The translations under genes were made by a program, and so were the position numbers. Under the pieces are notes generated by a model, which was not told where the DNA came from, searched no databases, and worked only from the letters and a program-made list of their open reading frames with translations. A stretch of DNA of 64,000 nt. Origin: Diphasiastrum complanatum (Eukaryota > Streptophyta > Lycopodiopsida > Lycopodiales > Lycopodiaceae). The stretch lies in contig CM055095.1 in NCBI GenBank assembly GCA_029204225.1, positions 33,999,078 through 34,063,077 of the forward strand, written 5' to 3'. Positions within the stretch are counted from its first letter, which is position 1, and every line of letters begins with the position of its first letter. Positions 1-12,543 of the stretch are shown in pieces.

Positions 1-2119
1 AGAACAAGGGTGAAAGAGAGGAATCATGCTAGGTAGCAACACATCGAGATATAATTAATAGGGAGCGAGACTATCCTTGTCATGCATTAGGGTGTAGAGA
101 CTTGGAGTGTGCCTATGGTAGTGTAGGCGTAAAGGGAGGTTTTCAAATTGACATCCTTGGTAGCTTCCCTTGGAATCCATAGAGAATCTTGCCATGTTGT
201 ACTCCTTAGGACTCTAGCTTTAGTGCTTCTCCAACAATTTTGAACTCTTTATATTATCTGAAATAAAATTGTTAAAAGAAGATGATGTTCATATCTATTA
301 TGGAATATAAAAAACTTTGACTTTGACTAGTTGAGTTGAGATTATAATTTTTTTTCAAAAACTTGTAATGATAGATTTTATATAATCTTAAAGCATAGTA
401 AATTTTCAAGCCATAAAACTCTATTAATTGAGACATTGACATGCTCAATTCCCCCACCCCTTCCCCCCCAACTACGCATTTACAATGTAAAATATTTACA
501 TTGTAAATGCATAGTTAGGCATATTTGGTTTCGTTCGAAAGGCCCAAGATGTCTCTTTTGGTTATCTTAAATTCAAATATCGGTGTTAGTACTGGACCTA
601 CAATTGGTCCTATTCAGCTCAACAATGGCGTGAGACATCATGATGTTTTTAATAGAATATATATCATGCATCTTATCAAACAAGGACATATTAGAAGAAG
701 GTAAATATGAACTTGGTGGTAACTATGACAAAGTTCCAAATTTATATATTTCATGGATATTTATCTCATATCATAGAAGCATCTTAAATACTTAGACTTT
801 TTAGAAATGGTCTGATTATAAATTCTACATTTAACAAGATTTTGATAATCAAGAACATAAAGTTTAGAGTTAAATAAAGCCTAATTTTATTACATTCAAT
901 TAGTTTGAATGTCTTTAAACATTCAACATCTTGTAATGGATTTTATAGACCTAAAAACTAGTTTAAGAGCCTAGTACTATTATGAACAATTTTTTTTTCT
1001 TGAAGCATATCATTCGATGCTAGTCATACTTATGTATAAAGAGAGCTTCCTACGAAAAATTGACACATGCATCCAATAAGATGATTTACATCGACTCATT
1101 CAATTCATCACACGACTGTCACATTATCAAGATGATACTTAATGACGGCCATCACTTTATTGATATTAGATGGATCTCCTAAGATTTGTGGACACATATG
1201 GGAGAAATTATATGCTCTAATAACTAGATTCACAAAATATCTTATATGATATTTTTCTCAAGTTTTGATAATATCAATATCACCACTGGCCCTACTAACT
1301 TATGCAACACTTGGTTCAATATAGAGTTCTTAATACTTCTCAAAGTTGAATATCTATTGTTTTCCTAGAGATTAAAATGCTAACATTAAGATAAAAAATA
1401 GAGTGAAAATATCAAGCCAATGTGAGACTTGATATCAAAACACAAACTATACATGTGTATATGGAATTATGGAGTGTAAATGAGATTATGTATATTCTTC
1501 AGGAGTGAATTTTTATGCTATAAAATAGAATACTAGAGATGTACGATGACGTTGTTCGAATTTTTGTAAAAATTATGGTGTCTCATTTGAGTTTGTAGTT
1601 GACTACTTTAAATAGTATATCTTGCTTTGCAAAATGATCATTCTCATTATAGCACATGTTATTGATGAAATATTCATATGACAATTTATAAAAATATATA
1701 TTTGTGATGTGTAAAGTAATAGCCATAACTTTTATAAATATTATTGGTTAACGAATGATGAAAAACAATGCATTCACATTCACCTAAATATACTGTTGTG
1801 AACACATAAATATGACACACGACTTTCATGCAACACCTTTGAGATCACATAATGATAGCCATTCTATTAAGCACTTAAAAGCTTATAGATATTTTTTAGT
1901 GATACCTTACATTAGTGCCATAACATCATCGATGTAACCATGGAATACTTTTTAAGGGATGTTCAAAGTGACATCATGGACTAGAGTGCTATTTAATTAA
2001 CAAGAATTTCACACAACAAAAATGAGTGATGGAAAATCGATGACATGATATCTAATGAGGATCAAAGAAATTCATGATCATTTTTTTGTCAATAGATGAG
2101 GTAGTTGAAGATGTGGATA
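1..2119. other. AT-rich non-coding DNA
   Basis: No reading frame with recognisable protein similarity is seen here on either strand. The only short open frame is low-complexity and AT-driven. The sequence is AT-rich and looks like old repeat-derived DNA. The one clear local structure is the palindrome at 472-515. Confidence 0.6.
472..515. repeat. Short near-perfect palindrome
   Basis: The 16-bp arm gcatttacaatgtaaa (476-491) is repeated as its exact reverse complement at 495-510, with a 3-bp loop. The arms extend about 5 bp further with one mismatch. It could be a hairpin remnant of a small foldback element. No target duplication was found. Confidence 0.7.
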
Positions 2120-2600
2120 TGGTAATTATTACTCTCAACAAACTTTTAAAGGCCTGTTAACATTTGGTTTGACACTAATGGTATGTGAAATGACACCATT
2201 ATTTGGGTAGTTGTTGAGACTCAAGAATAATTATGCAAGAGAGGACCTATCCAAAATGGAAGGAAGGTGGATCGAGCATAGGCAACAAGGACAATACACC
2301 AAGATGTAGAGGATGAAGCAAAGTCTTATGGAATTAGAAAGGTATAGATGAAACCATAAAGAATTTTCTTTGCCTTAGATATCATGCAACAAAATGCACT
2401 CAAAACAATTGAGCAATGTGAATTAAAAGAGAATCCTATGTTATCATTGTGGCAAGGTAGGACACATTAAAGTTGAATTCTGCATATGCACAAGGCATTA
2501 AAGACAAGGGGAGAAGAAACTTCAATTGAGCACCATATTAATACAATTATAGACTTACAAATTTGATAGATGAGAAAAAAAGAGAAGAGGAAAGTATAAA
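2120..2600 (+). pseudogene. Decayed Ty1/copia gag fragment
   Basis: A heavily decayed gag can be read in broken frames. Around 2200-2300 fragments resemble the basic C-terminal half of a copia gag. At 2439-2483 there is a CCHC-like zinc knuckle (C-Y-H-C-G-K-V-G-H, then a Cys one residue later than the usual spacing). Frames are interrupted by stops and no protease or pol follows, because the LTR element at 2608-7863 is inserted immediately downstream. The family is inferred from the knuckle and its context. No start codon, LTR or primer site can be assigned. Confidence 0.45.
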
Positions 2601-2607
2601 GACCACT

Positions 2608-3527
2608 TGTTGTAAAGCTGACTCGGGTGCACCCAGCGTGCCCTGTAAGACTCAAAGGGGTGACACTCTCTAAGGTCCCATAGCAAGTTAGAATGTCAAG
2701 GACTGAGCCTCCGACCTGTGGTGAGCCAGTCAAGTAGTCACAAGCCATGAGCTAGCTCTGGAGCTCGAGTCATGGCCTAGTCAGGAAAGCAAGTTGATTC
2801 GGCCGCCGGGACGACTCCCGGGACCCATGTTCGGGAGCCAGACTGATTCTGCCAGGCTTGCCAGGCTTAATCAGCAAAATAAAAACTAAGTCCTAAAAAG
2901 CGTGCTTTACCAGAAAGCACTATGTTTCAAACCAGAGGGGGTGCGCCGAATCACAGCAGAACTATAGGGGGAGTCCGACAGATAGAAACTTGGGCAACTC
3001 AACTAGCGCCAGGAATCCAGTCGCCAGGTCTCAGCTCCCTCTATCAGCACGAGTCAGGCACAATGCCCAGCACATGTTGGTGGCCCCGAGACCGGTCAGT
3101 CTATGTATGAATGTAACCTCTTCCAAATCTAATAAAGTTGATCCTTGGGGATGATTACCATTTCGGTTTCGCCTCCGGGATTGGTCCAAGTGGAAGGACC
3201 CTTACTACAACCTTTTTGTGTCGCTGGTGCCTAAGGGTCCCTGTCATCGACATGGGGGCTTGCCGCTATGCCAATTGGTCAGTTTGGCGACCACTATGCC
3301 TTGAGTTTCATGTGTGGCTTGTCTTTGCCTTTGGTTACCTTTTGGGGACGGATTCTGAGTTGGCTTTCGAGTTGGTTGGGATTCCAGTTTTCTTAAGTCT
3401 AAATGCTTAAGCTTGTTACGTTTCTGAGTTGGCTTTTATGTAAGTGCATGATGGATGAATGTAAGACTTAAGCGCGTGTTGGAAAAACCGCTCAAGTCCC
3501 AGCGCCCTTTGAGGCGCCGGTGCAACA
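2608..3527 (+). repeat. 5' LTR of the TR-GAG-like element
   Basis: This 920-bp repeat begins TGTTGTAAAGC and ends GGTGCAACA, immediately before the primer-binding site. It matches 6944-7863 along its full length with only substitutions. An AATAAA-type polyadenylation signal lies near 3129-3134. Short open frames inside it recur in the 3' LTR and are not regarded as genes. Confidence 0.95.
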
Positions 3528-3529
3528 TG

Positions 3530-3541
3530 TGGTATCAGAGC
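3530..3541 (+). promoter_or_regulatory. Primer-binding site, initiator tRNA-Met
   Basis: TGGTATCAGAGC starts two bases after the 5' LTR. It is the standard complement of the 3' end of plant initiator Met tRNA. It fixes the 3' border of the 5' LTR and the orientation of the element. Confidence 0.95.
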
Positions 3542-4363
3542 CGACTAGCCGGTCAGCTACGCAAGTCTCACAGGGATGGCCACGTTTTGGGATTTGTCAG
3601 GACAACCGTTGTGCAAGGTGCTGCCCACAGTGTAAGCACGGGTGCGTCTACGATCGGGGTGGTCGGCAGAACGGGGGACTTGATGAGGCAAGTTGTTGCG
3701 CTTGAGGTGTAATCACAGTCAGTTCCCGCGGTTTGGGCCTGGCGCCGTCTGCACGTAGGACAGATGAGGCAATGTGCTGCCATTAGGTTGGTGAAAGCAT
3801 GGTCTGTGCCTTGTGGGGTGTGGGGTGACATATTCGAACTGTACGGGTTAACCATTGATACAGGGATGCTGCTCGAATTCGGGTGTAAAGCATAGGTGGT
3901 TAGCTGCCGATGCGGGATAGCTACCGATCGTTTAGCTATAAGGGCTATCGACCAAAAAGTGGTGGGGCGTGACTGAGGAAATGTGCTGCTTAATGGTGAA
4001 AGCACAGATGGTTGGATAGATGTTTTCTCGTGGGCTAATTCTGTGATAGATTTGTGTGGACGCGGCTAGGCAAAGGTCCTACGTCCGGTCTCAGGGGGGT
4101 TTGTGGCTTGAGAGGGATCCTCTGTGTTTGCTTTGGTTGGTATGTTCCGTTTGTTGTGTGCTTGCTTGGACACAAATAACCTGGTTCCTACTTGGCTCTC
4201 ATGTGATGTGGGCGTGCTAAGTTTGAGGAGGGGATATTTTCATTGAAGCTGATTTACTAAAGAAGAAAAGAGAGCTGTGGGGCCCGGCCGACAGAAGGGA
4301 GAGTTTCCAAAAAAATAAAAAGGATTGAGGCGATAATCTATTGGAAGTACACCTCTTACTATA

Positions 4364-6577
4364 ATGGAGGACCACCTTGAAGAGTTACGAGCATTGACGG
4401 ACGGAGAAGAGCTGGCTCGAGAATACAGCTCTCGCATGCATCGAGATGGCACCAGGTCCAAGTCGATAAAGAAAGAGCGTATGCACTCCACAGTGGCGCC
4501 TCTCCAAGAAGAGATGGGTGGCCCTTCTGAACCTACACCAAGAGATGAACCCTTGCCAGAGGCGCAACAAGACCTCTTTGAAGTGAAGATGCGGCAATAC
4601 TTATCAAGTGCAATGACAGCTATGCTTAGCGAGGTGAAGAAGGACAGAGAAACAAAAAGGAAAGAATGGCAAACATCCCTGCGAACCATGAACCTTACTC
4701 AATTTAACCTTGCTAGAGAAATGAGAGACGAGCTAACACAGCTCGAAGCCAGGTTTGAAGAGTTGAAAGCAACTAGGGAGAATGCAGTGGCGCCTCCTCC
4801 ACAGATACCAAGAGAACCACGAGCGCGAAACACGGAAGGCCCAAAGAAGACTGCCAAAGTAAAAGCACCACCTACTTTCAAAGGAGAGCATGACATTTGA
4901 ATTGTGGAAGATTGGTTGTTTCACATGGACCATTACTTCCGTCTGATGAACACTCCTAAGGAAGAAAGAACGGACTTGGCATTGGCATATTTTGAGGGCT
5001 ACACTACAAACTGGTACCGGATGGCAGGAATGTATTTCCAGACATGGGACGCATTCAAAACCGCGTTACGAGAGGAGTTCATACCGAAGGATTCACACAT
5101 GAGATTGAGGACAGAATTATCGGGGCTCAAACAGAAAGGGTCATTGCGAGAGTACCTCAATAAATTCAGACAGAGTGTATGGGTTATTGAAGATATGTCC
5201 GAGGCGGACAAAACTCATTACCTCTTGTCTAGAATGCAGTCTTGGACCCGGCGTGCAATAGATAGCTACATGCCCCATGATTTCAATTCAACTATTCATG
5301 CGGCTGAAATGGTTTGTGATTATGAGAGCACATTGGCACCAGCTGCTCCCGCAACCTCAACAAGAGTATTTAGTGGATCCAGACTGAGTCCGAGCTTCTT
5401 TTCAAGGGGGGACTCAGCTTCAAATGGCAACCAAGCCTCGAGTAGCGTGAAAAAATTCCCAACAAAAATAGGGTTTGGCAACCAAGGCAACAATGGAGGG
5501 AACATGTTCCAGAGAAGAAACAATGTTGGACCTTCAGCTAGTCACAGCAACAACTCACCAATAGTGGGCAGTTCCATGTGCTGTTTCAACTGTCATCAGC
5601 AAGGTCACTCTTGGAGGTCATGTCTCGAACCATTGAACAAGCAAATCATGGCTGCCATCGAAGGATTTGATAGGATGGAGAGAGAGGCATTTGATCAAGA
5701 AGATGGTCAACAAGATGACAAAGAGGACCCAGAAACGGATTTGACGGAGTCTGACCTGAATGCCTTACAACAGATAGGGGCACTTGTGGCGTATCGTGAA
5801 CATCTTATGGCGACTCTTGCGAGAGGATCAAAGTTATTGTACCTGAAAGGCTGTATTCAAGGCATGATCATTTACTTCATGGTAGACCTGGGGGCGTCAC
5901 ATAACTACTTGTCAGAAAAATTGACAAGGGAATTGGACATCCAATGTGAAGAAAATGTGACTCCTATTTGTGTGGAGACAATGAAAGGTACAATGACCAC
6001 TTGTAGATTGGCAACCAACTTACCAATCTCCCTGGGAACCTGGAAGAATCGACTAACGTTCACAATCTTGAAGATGGATGCCTTTGACGCTATTTTGGGA
6101 TTAAGCTGGTTTAATGAACATGTGGTGGCCTTCATGGCAAAAGGCGTTAACCTTGTGTTATTATATAATGGCAGGAGACCTTGTGTCGTCAGAGCTGTGC
6201 CAAGGGACCAACTAGAAAAGAACGACACAAATGAACCTGAGCCAACCATCCCTCCCAATCTCATTCACCTCTTTAACGAAGGACAGCCAACAGTGACAGA
6301 CCAGCTGACACAGGATCAAATGGAGCCAACATTGCCTACAGTCTCTACATCAAAGGTGAATTCAAGTGCCGATGCAGAGCTCAAGGAGATCAACTTGTGT
6401 GACCAAGCGAAAGCTCACTTCTTTAATGAAGGACATCCAACAGTGACAAACCAGCTGACTCAAGGTCAAATGGAGCCAACATTGCCTGCAGCTTCTACAT
6501 CAGAGGTGAATTTAAGTGCCGATGTAGAGCTCAAGGAGCTCAACCTGGGCGACCAAATGAAATATCTAGAGTCCTAG
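4364..6577 (+). pseudogene. Gag-protease polyprotein with one in-frame stop
   Basis: One frame runs from the ATG at 4364 to 6577, broken only by a TGA at 4898-4900, giving about 737 codons. The N-terminal 170 residues are charged and coiled-coil-like. The retrotransposon gag domain follows (centred on W-Y-R-M and F-I-P-K). A CCHC knuckle (C-F-N-C-H-Q-Q-G-H, then W-R-S-C) lies near 5580, and a pepsin-like protease region near 5880-6130. In the protease the usual D-T/S-G reads D-L-G, while the second conserved block (A-I-L-G-L-S-W) is intact. A proline/threonine-rich tail carries a 150-bp duplication. The product would assemble particles and package RNA, and would need pol from another element. 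The single stop could be read through, or may simply be decay. The leader between primer site and ATG (3542-4363) has no supported gene. Confidence 0.85.
6269..6566 (+). repeat. 150-bp tandem duplication in the gag C-terminus
   Basis: Two in-frame copies (6269-6418 and 6419-6566) each encode about 50 residues starting L/F-F-N-E-G and containing Q-M-E-P-T-L-P. They differ by scattered substitutions, so the duplication predates the insertion of this copy or arose early in its life. The frame stays open through both copies. Confidence 0.85.
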
Positions 6578-6933
6578 GGGACTCATCCAGATGTGCGACA
6601 AAAACGACACATCTAAAGCTTAAGGGAGCCGTAAGTACCTTTTTCTTTCATGTTAATAAAGTAAGCTGTATTTCTCATCGAGAAGTGAGCTTCAGTCTAA
6701 TGTCTAAGTGCAGCAGCTTTACACAGGTTTTACGTAAGTGAACTAGATCCACACTTTTCATGTGCTGGGTGCAAACACAATATCATTACTTCTCTTTACA
6801 GTTGGTTTTCTTTGGCCAGTGAATCAAGCCCATGCCCTTGTATATGTGAATAAAGTCTGGCCGGTGAATTAAGCCCATGCCATGAGTCTTAGGTTCTAGT
6901 TTGGCCCTGATGAGGACATCAGCTTTCTCAAAC

Positions 6934-6943
6934 GAGGGGAGGA
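6934..6943 (+). promoter_or_regulatory. Polypurine tract of the TR-GAG-like element
   Basis: The run GAGGGGAGGA directly abuts the first base of the 3' LTR at 6944, where plus-strand priming is expected. Its position independently confirms the LTR boundary. Confidence 0.88.
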
Positions 6944-7863
6944 TGTTGTGAATCTGACTCGGGTGCACCCAGCGTGCCCTGTAAGACTCAAAGAGGTGAC
7001 ACTCTCTAAGGTTCCAGAGCAAGTTAGAATGTCAAGGACTGAGCCTCCGACCTGTGGTGAGCCAGTCAAGTAGTCACAAGTCATGAGCTAGCTCTGGAGC
7101 TCGAGTCATGGCCTAGTCAGGAAAGCAAGTTGATTCGGCCGCCGGGACGACTCCCGGGACCCATGTTCGGGAGCCAGACTGATTCTGCCAGGCTTGCCAG
7201 GCTTAATCAGCAAAATAAAAACTAAGTCCTAAAAAGCGTGCTTTACCAGAAAGCACTATGTTTCAAACCAGAGGGGGTGCGCCGAATCACAGCAGAACTA
7301 TAGGGGGAGTCCGGCAGATAGAAACTTGGGCAGCTCAACTAGCGCCAGGAATCCAGTCGCCAGGTCTCAGCTCCCTCTATCAGCACGAGCCAGACATAAT
7401 GCCCAGCACGTGTTGGTGGCCCCAAGACCAGTCAGTCTATGTATGAATGTAACCTCTTCCAAATCTAATAAAGTTGATCCTTGGGGATGATTACCATTTT
7501 GGTTTCGCCTCTGGGACTGGTCCAAGTGGAAGGACCCTTACTACAACCTTTTTGCGTCGCTGGTGCCTAAGGGTCCCTGTCATCGACATGGGGGCTTGCC
7601 GCTATGCCAATTGGTCAATTTGACGACCACTATGCCTTGGGTTTCATGTGTGGCTTGTCTTTGCCTTTGGTTACCTTTTGGGGACGGATTCTGAGTTGGC
7701 TTTCGGGTTGGTTGGGATTCCAGTTTTCTTAAGTCTGAATGGTTAAGCTTGTTACGTTTCTGAGTTGGCTTTTACGTAAGTGCATGATGGATGAATGTTA
7801 GACTTAAGCGCGTGTTGGGAAAACTGCTCAAGTCCCAGTGCCCTTTGAGGCGCCGGCGCAACA
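6944..7863 (+). repeat. 3' LTR of the TR-GAG-like element
   Basis: This is the full-length partner of 2608-3527, with the same 920-bp length, start TGTTGTGAATC and end GCAACA. It is followed at once by the CCACT target duplication. Differences from the 5' LTR are mainly C/T and G/A. Confidence 0.95.
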
Positions 7864-7868
7864 CCACT

Positions 7869-9023
7869 AGGAAAAATCCCTAGATGAGGATAGGAGAACA
7901 AAACATGAGACATGTAGGAGCAAAACCTCCCAACCAAACCTAGATCAATCCTGGATCTAGCCCCTGAGCCATGCCATGTGAATGTTAGAGGAGAAGAGAG
8001 CAATTGGTAACCTGAACCAAAGTTGTCAACGGGAGAATCCCTACCCCAATATATAGAGAGTAGATTCATGTGCATGAGCCCATGCAATCCCCATGCAGTC
8101 CAACTATAAATAGGTCATAGCTGTTCATGCAGTCCTCCTGCCTATATCCGTCACACATACATGCACTACTCCATATGTCTCCATTAGAGTGTCTGGGTCC
8201 TCTCAAGGTCATTAGTCACAAATACATGCACTACTCCATATGTCTCCATTAGAGTGTTTGGGTCTTCTCAGGGTCATTAGTCACAAAAGGCCTTGACATG
8301 GAATTAAATCTCGGCGTGGCTAACAAACTCAAATACCAAAGGGCCGGTCTACCATATTAGGACTATTCCGTGTCCTTAGCTGAATATGGTCGTAACATTC
8401 TTCCTCCCTTAAACAAGTTCTGTACATGAAATTATTCCTTAAGCTCTCAAGTCTTACTAGGAATCATTATTCTTAGTCTGATCTTTCATGCAACATTTCT
8501 TCAATTGCTTGCTCTACACATGAGTACTAACTCAAAACCTAAAGATACACTAAGCCTTCCAAAAAAGTTGATCTTCTCCAAATAAAAGCTCATCAGGTTC
8601 ATGTAATCACAATTACATGAACCACTGGGTCAATTAACTCTTTAGTTTTGAAGAAACCTTGAATTTCTACTTCTTCAAAGTTTTAGTATTTTTCTCTCTC
8701 TTTCTTACAGTTTTTGGGCTAGGCCAACATATCAGATGAGGACGACACTGACCAATCGGGCATCCACAAGCCAAGTCCAAGATGAACTATCGGGCATGGA
8801 CGAACTATCAGACCTCAGATACTCGGGCATGAAGTTTTTTAAACTATCACGATCCACCGTCTGGCATGCAACGTTGACAAAGACGTAGTTAGCTTAAAGT
8901 AAATCTTGACCATTTCCGCGCCAAAAGTTCGAAGCACTAGATCCACAAGAGCCTCTAGTGAACGTAAGTCTCTGTTGATAGATCCCATGCTCCAGAGGAT
9001 CTGTTGGTTTTGTAAAAGTTCTT
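7869..9023. other. Non-coding repeat-derived DNA with a TATA-like site
   Basis: No supported gene. A TATAAATA box at 8105-8112 and a GC-poor leader suggest an old LTR promoter. No matching second LTR was found. A 65-bp tandem duplication lies within (8157-8286). Near 8750-8850 the motif TCGGGCATG recurs several times without a clear period. Confidence 0.5.
8157..8286. repeat. 65-bp tandem duplication
   Basis: The units 8157-8221 and 8222-8286 start atacatgcactactcc and are nearly identical. The second copy carries a few C/T changes. It is a simple two-copy head-to-tail duplication. Confidence 0.9.
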
Positions 9024-9236
9024 TTTCTTACTTCTTCTGCCTATCAACAAAGACGGTGGGCTCTTGCTTAACGTTCTTTCTTGTTTCAAGCCCAAAATCA
9101 GGTAGAAGGGACAGAATCTTGTTGTAGTATTACGTCCTGCCTGTCAAAGGACATCCGGATGGGTCACTCTTGAACTGAATGCACATGCATAATCAACCAA
9201 AATACAAGCCAATGCGTTCAACAAATGATCTACGTT
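9024..9236 (+). repeat. 213-bp dispersed direct repeat, copy 1
   Basis: This block recurs in the same orientation and at the same length at 15003-15215, starting tttcttacttcttctgcc and ending atctacgtt. One copy precedes the gypsy integrase relic and the other precedes the gypsy RT relic. It may be part of the LTR or leader of that gypsy family. Flanking sequences differ outside the block. Confidence 0.8.
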
Positions 9237-9562
9237 ACTGCTCAGTCGAACTACGATGGATTCCTACTTCTACTTTGCTGCAATATGAACTAAATCAGAT
9301 CCTACACTACTTTACTTGCATAAATTGACAAAATAAGAAACAAAAACTATTCTACAGCATGTTAGAAGTCCAAGAATCAAGAAACCAACAAGTCTTTTGA
9401 TTCTTGGACATCCCAAGAACATCAAGAACTAGAATGTTAGAGAATATGCAAGATTTATGCCACATTTCTAGCCTATTTAGTTTACTTGAATGCTAAATCC
9501 TACATTAATCCACAAGAAAACATGAAATCTAATCCACAACTCGCAAGATCCTGCAGTCAGGG

Positions 9563-10534
9563 TGCTGGTGGCCAACGATTAATAAAGACGCGGATGAATA
9601 CCTGAAGAAATGAAATGTGTGCCAAAGAGTCAGGAGGCCGACAAGACTGAATTATGATCTTCTACATCCAGTTCTAGCTCAAGCGACATTCGAGAAGTGG
9701 GGATTGGACTATATCGGTCCAATTCACCCTGCCGCAAGAAGTTTACAAGTACGATATATTATCGTGGCCACAGATTACCTCACCAAGTGGGTCGAAGCCA
9801 AGGTAGTGCAAACAGCTGACGCTCGAGCAACTGCCAAGTTTCTGTATGAAAATATAATTGTGCGCTTCAGATGCCCGGTGGAGATAGTCAGTGATCGCGG
9901 AAGCCATTTCGTCAATGAGACCATCAAAGTCCTATTAGAGGAATTCTTTGTGATCCATAGATTCAGCACGCCGCATTATCCTTGTGGTAATGGACATGCC
10001 GAATCATCCAATAAGATCATGTGTAGCATACTCACGACAACAGTTGAAGCTAGCAGATTTGATTGGGAGCACAAGTTACATGCTACTTTGTGGGCATTCA
10101 TGACAGCTTACAAGGGAAGCTCTGATCGAACGCCATTTCAGTTGGTCTACGAATGCAATAATGCCAGTAGAATTTTTGGTACCATCATTACGGATCGCCA
10201 CAACGCAATTCCTTGATGAGTCCAAATCTCTACAATTACGCCATGAAGCACTACATAAACTTTGTGAGACACGCTTACTGGTTGTGCATGTATTGGAAGC
10301 TGAGAAAGAACGACGCATGGCATGATCGCAGATTGCAATATTCGATCTGGAGATTTGGTCCTCACGTATAAGACCAAGGCGATAAAAGGAAAGTTGAAAT
10401 TCACCGGCGAAGGCCCGTTCCGAGTAAAGGAGATCCTTAACCATGGAGCAGTGAACCTCAAAAAGTTAGATGGGACGCCTTTTGACACGCTCATCAATGG
10501 TAGCCGTTTGCACAAGTATTGGCCACCACAATGA
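9563..10534 (+). pseudogene. Ty3/gypsy integrase relic
   Basis: Residues of the H2C2 zinc domain are visible at the start (Q-R-V-R-R-P), with a TGA at 9611 where the preceding zinc Cys codon is expected. The catalytic core follows: first Asp in G-L-D-Y-I-G-P, second in V-S-D-R-G, and Glu in G-H-A-E-S-S-N-K. The reading frame breaks near 10214. The next stretch (L-D-E-S-K-S-L-Q-L-R-H-E-A-L) continues in another frame to about 10322. The C-terminal domain then returns to the first frame (S-G-D-L-V-L-T-Y-K, F-T-G-E-G-P-F) and ends at 10534 after H-K-Y-W-P-P-Q. The DDE residues survive, but two frameshifts and a stop make it non-functional. No RT lies directly upstream, so the element is fragmentary. 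Confidence 0.88.
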
Positions 10535-12494
10535 AACAGATCAAGGATGGTGATGACAAGTCACAAAAAGTCCATCTTCAAGGTCATCACACCCAGATCT
10601 AGAGAAATCTAATCAGATCAAGCTAGATCCAGCAAGATCTGATAAGATCAAACAACATCCGACATGATCCAAGTAAGATCTAAATTCAGACAGGATCAAC
10701 CGGGAAGCAGATCATCGGATTACATCACTCAGCCTCCATTTTTGCAAATCAGAGACATCGATCTCAAGAAAATGTGGCAAAATAAAGGCAAAATTCACTT
10801 AAACTGATGGATCAGCTACCAAATGTCCATCAGAATTCCCAAAGAACTCTCCATAGTCAGATTTGACCTGGATGCAATGGTATACTAGTCTGCAAGAGTT
10901 AAGAATAAGAGAATCTCAAGATCTCGTCAAGAAACACTAAAAAAGAGCACTTTTTCCTTGATTTTTGGAGATATCCCTTGGGAGTTAACTCTTGAAACTT
11001 TGACAGTCACCAGATCTGACTCAGACCCATCTATGAAAATCTCTACGAGAGTTACTGATGGAAAAATCATCAAATTTGAGTGTTTGCGAGAGTTCATAAA
11101 GGCGGAATCTTTAGAACTTTCGCAGAGCGTCAAAATTAGCAAAGCAACCTTCGCAGAGGGCATAAATGGAATCAGAGTAGAGAAATTAGCTTGCCTACAG
11201 GGTCTGATCTTGAAAATCCAACATCTGAAGCAAGTTGTACGAGAGATCACCTCCTGCGAGAGTTGAATCCTCGCAGACAATCTAAAACCTCGCAGAACCT
11301 TCGCAGGGCAATCAAATCATCTTTTGAACCTTCGCAGACTTCTTTGAGATCTTAGAATTGTGTGAAGAAGGTCCCTGTAAAATTTTGGTTGGAACTGAAC
11401 TGGAGAAAGTGCGGTTCGCCTAATATGCACTCTAAATATCGCTATATAAGGGCAGAATTTGAGTCATTTGGCACTTCATTCAACGAAGCTCTACCAAAAT
11501 TTTCTTCCAAATTTCAAAGTTCTCCAATTGCTACCAAACTTCCTACCAGTCTTTGTCTACACTCACAGCTCTCACACCCATGCTCAGAACCATTGTTACC
11601 ACTGTTGTTCTCCTAATTTTCACCTTTTCCAGTTTTTTGAGTCTCTTAACTATTTTTGACATCTTTTTCTCCTTTTTGAGCGCCTTGAAGAAACAAAATG
11701 TTTCTATTGCCAAAGCCTTGCTAGCTTTTCACCTTGATTTTGACAGAAAAGACACACAAAACAAAATTGTTCGCGAACAATTTCACGACACACGACACGA
11801 AATTGTTTCGTGACACAAAATCATTGTTGCTCCACAAAGGACCTAGAAGATCAGCCAAGTACATGGGGTACAAGTATTTGATCAGATATCATGACATCAG
11901 TAGAAGTACTCTAGAACGTGGCTAATCTGCCACTCTTGTAATTCGTAATTAGTTGTAGATGTTTAGTCTTTCTGATTTGGAAGTTACACGATGCGACACG
12001 AAAAAGTTCATGATCTATATACTTTCTGCTTGATGAATAATATTGTAAGACGAAAATATACAGAATACATGTCCGCATGTGAGCGAGATGATTTTGTAAG
12101 AGGATCAGCAGATCCAAAAGTCCACTAGTAAGCGAGACATTATTCGTGAAAGAATTGTATTTCTCTCACGCCAATGCATTGTGTGGATCTGTCGCACAGT
12201 GCTTGAAATCAGAAGATCAATAGATAATATTGTAGCTGTTATGCGCATATGATTGTATGATCTCGGATGATGTAGTGTCGAAGATCTTGCGTAGTATAGC
12301 CCTCCCGCCTGTCAACAAGGGTTAGTTCACTGGATAGGTACGTAACTATGCATAGATGCTAATTTTAGTTAGTTTCCTACTTTGCATCTAACTCTACCTC
12401 CACTAACACTACTCACTCTAACTTTATTCTTCCTAAACTAACTTCATCATGATTTTGGGTGAAGAGAGAGGATAGAATAGAAGAAGAAGAAGGA

Positions 12495-12499
<5 letters not shown>
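10535..12499 (+). other. Gypsy 3' non-coding region with putative LTR promoter
   Basis: Downstream of the integrase there is no coding similarity. Several short open frames are composition-driven. A run of GATC-rich repeats (10590-10700) and repeated cctcgcag/cttcgcag motifs (11250-11340) are visible. TATATAAG at 11443-11450 lies in a promoter-like context and could belong to the element's LTR. Its borders could not be fixed, because no matching copy or target duplication was found. Confidence 0.4.

Positions 12500-12540
<41 letters not shown>
12500..12540. repeat. (GA)n microsatellite
   Basis: About 20 uninterrupted GA units, preceded by an imperfect purine tract from about 12478. Confidence 0.97.

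Positions 12541-12543
<3 letters not shown>

Larger units (their letters stand above)
2608..7863 (+). mobile_element. Complete non-autonomous gypsy-type LTR retrotransposon (TR-GAG-like)
   Basis: Two 920-bp direct repeats (2608-3527 and 6944-7863), starting TGTTG and ending CAACA, bound a 3.4-kb interior. The interior holds a Met-tRNA primer site, one gag-protease reading frame and a polypurine tract, and nothing else. The 5-bp direct repeat CCACT flanks the element at 2603-2607 and 7864-7868, so the insertion boundaries are exact. No reverse transcriptase, RNase H or integrase is present, and there is no room for them. It must therefore have moved using pol supplied in trans. By eye the LTRs differ at about 30 of 920 positions, mostly transitions, so the insertion is moderately old. 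The architecture matches the published class of terminal-repeat retrotransposons carrying only a GAG gene. This copy also keeps a protease-like segment. Confidence 0.93.
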
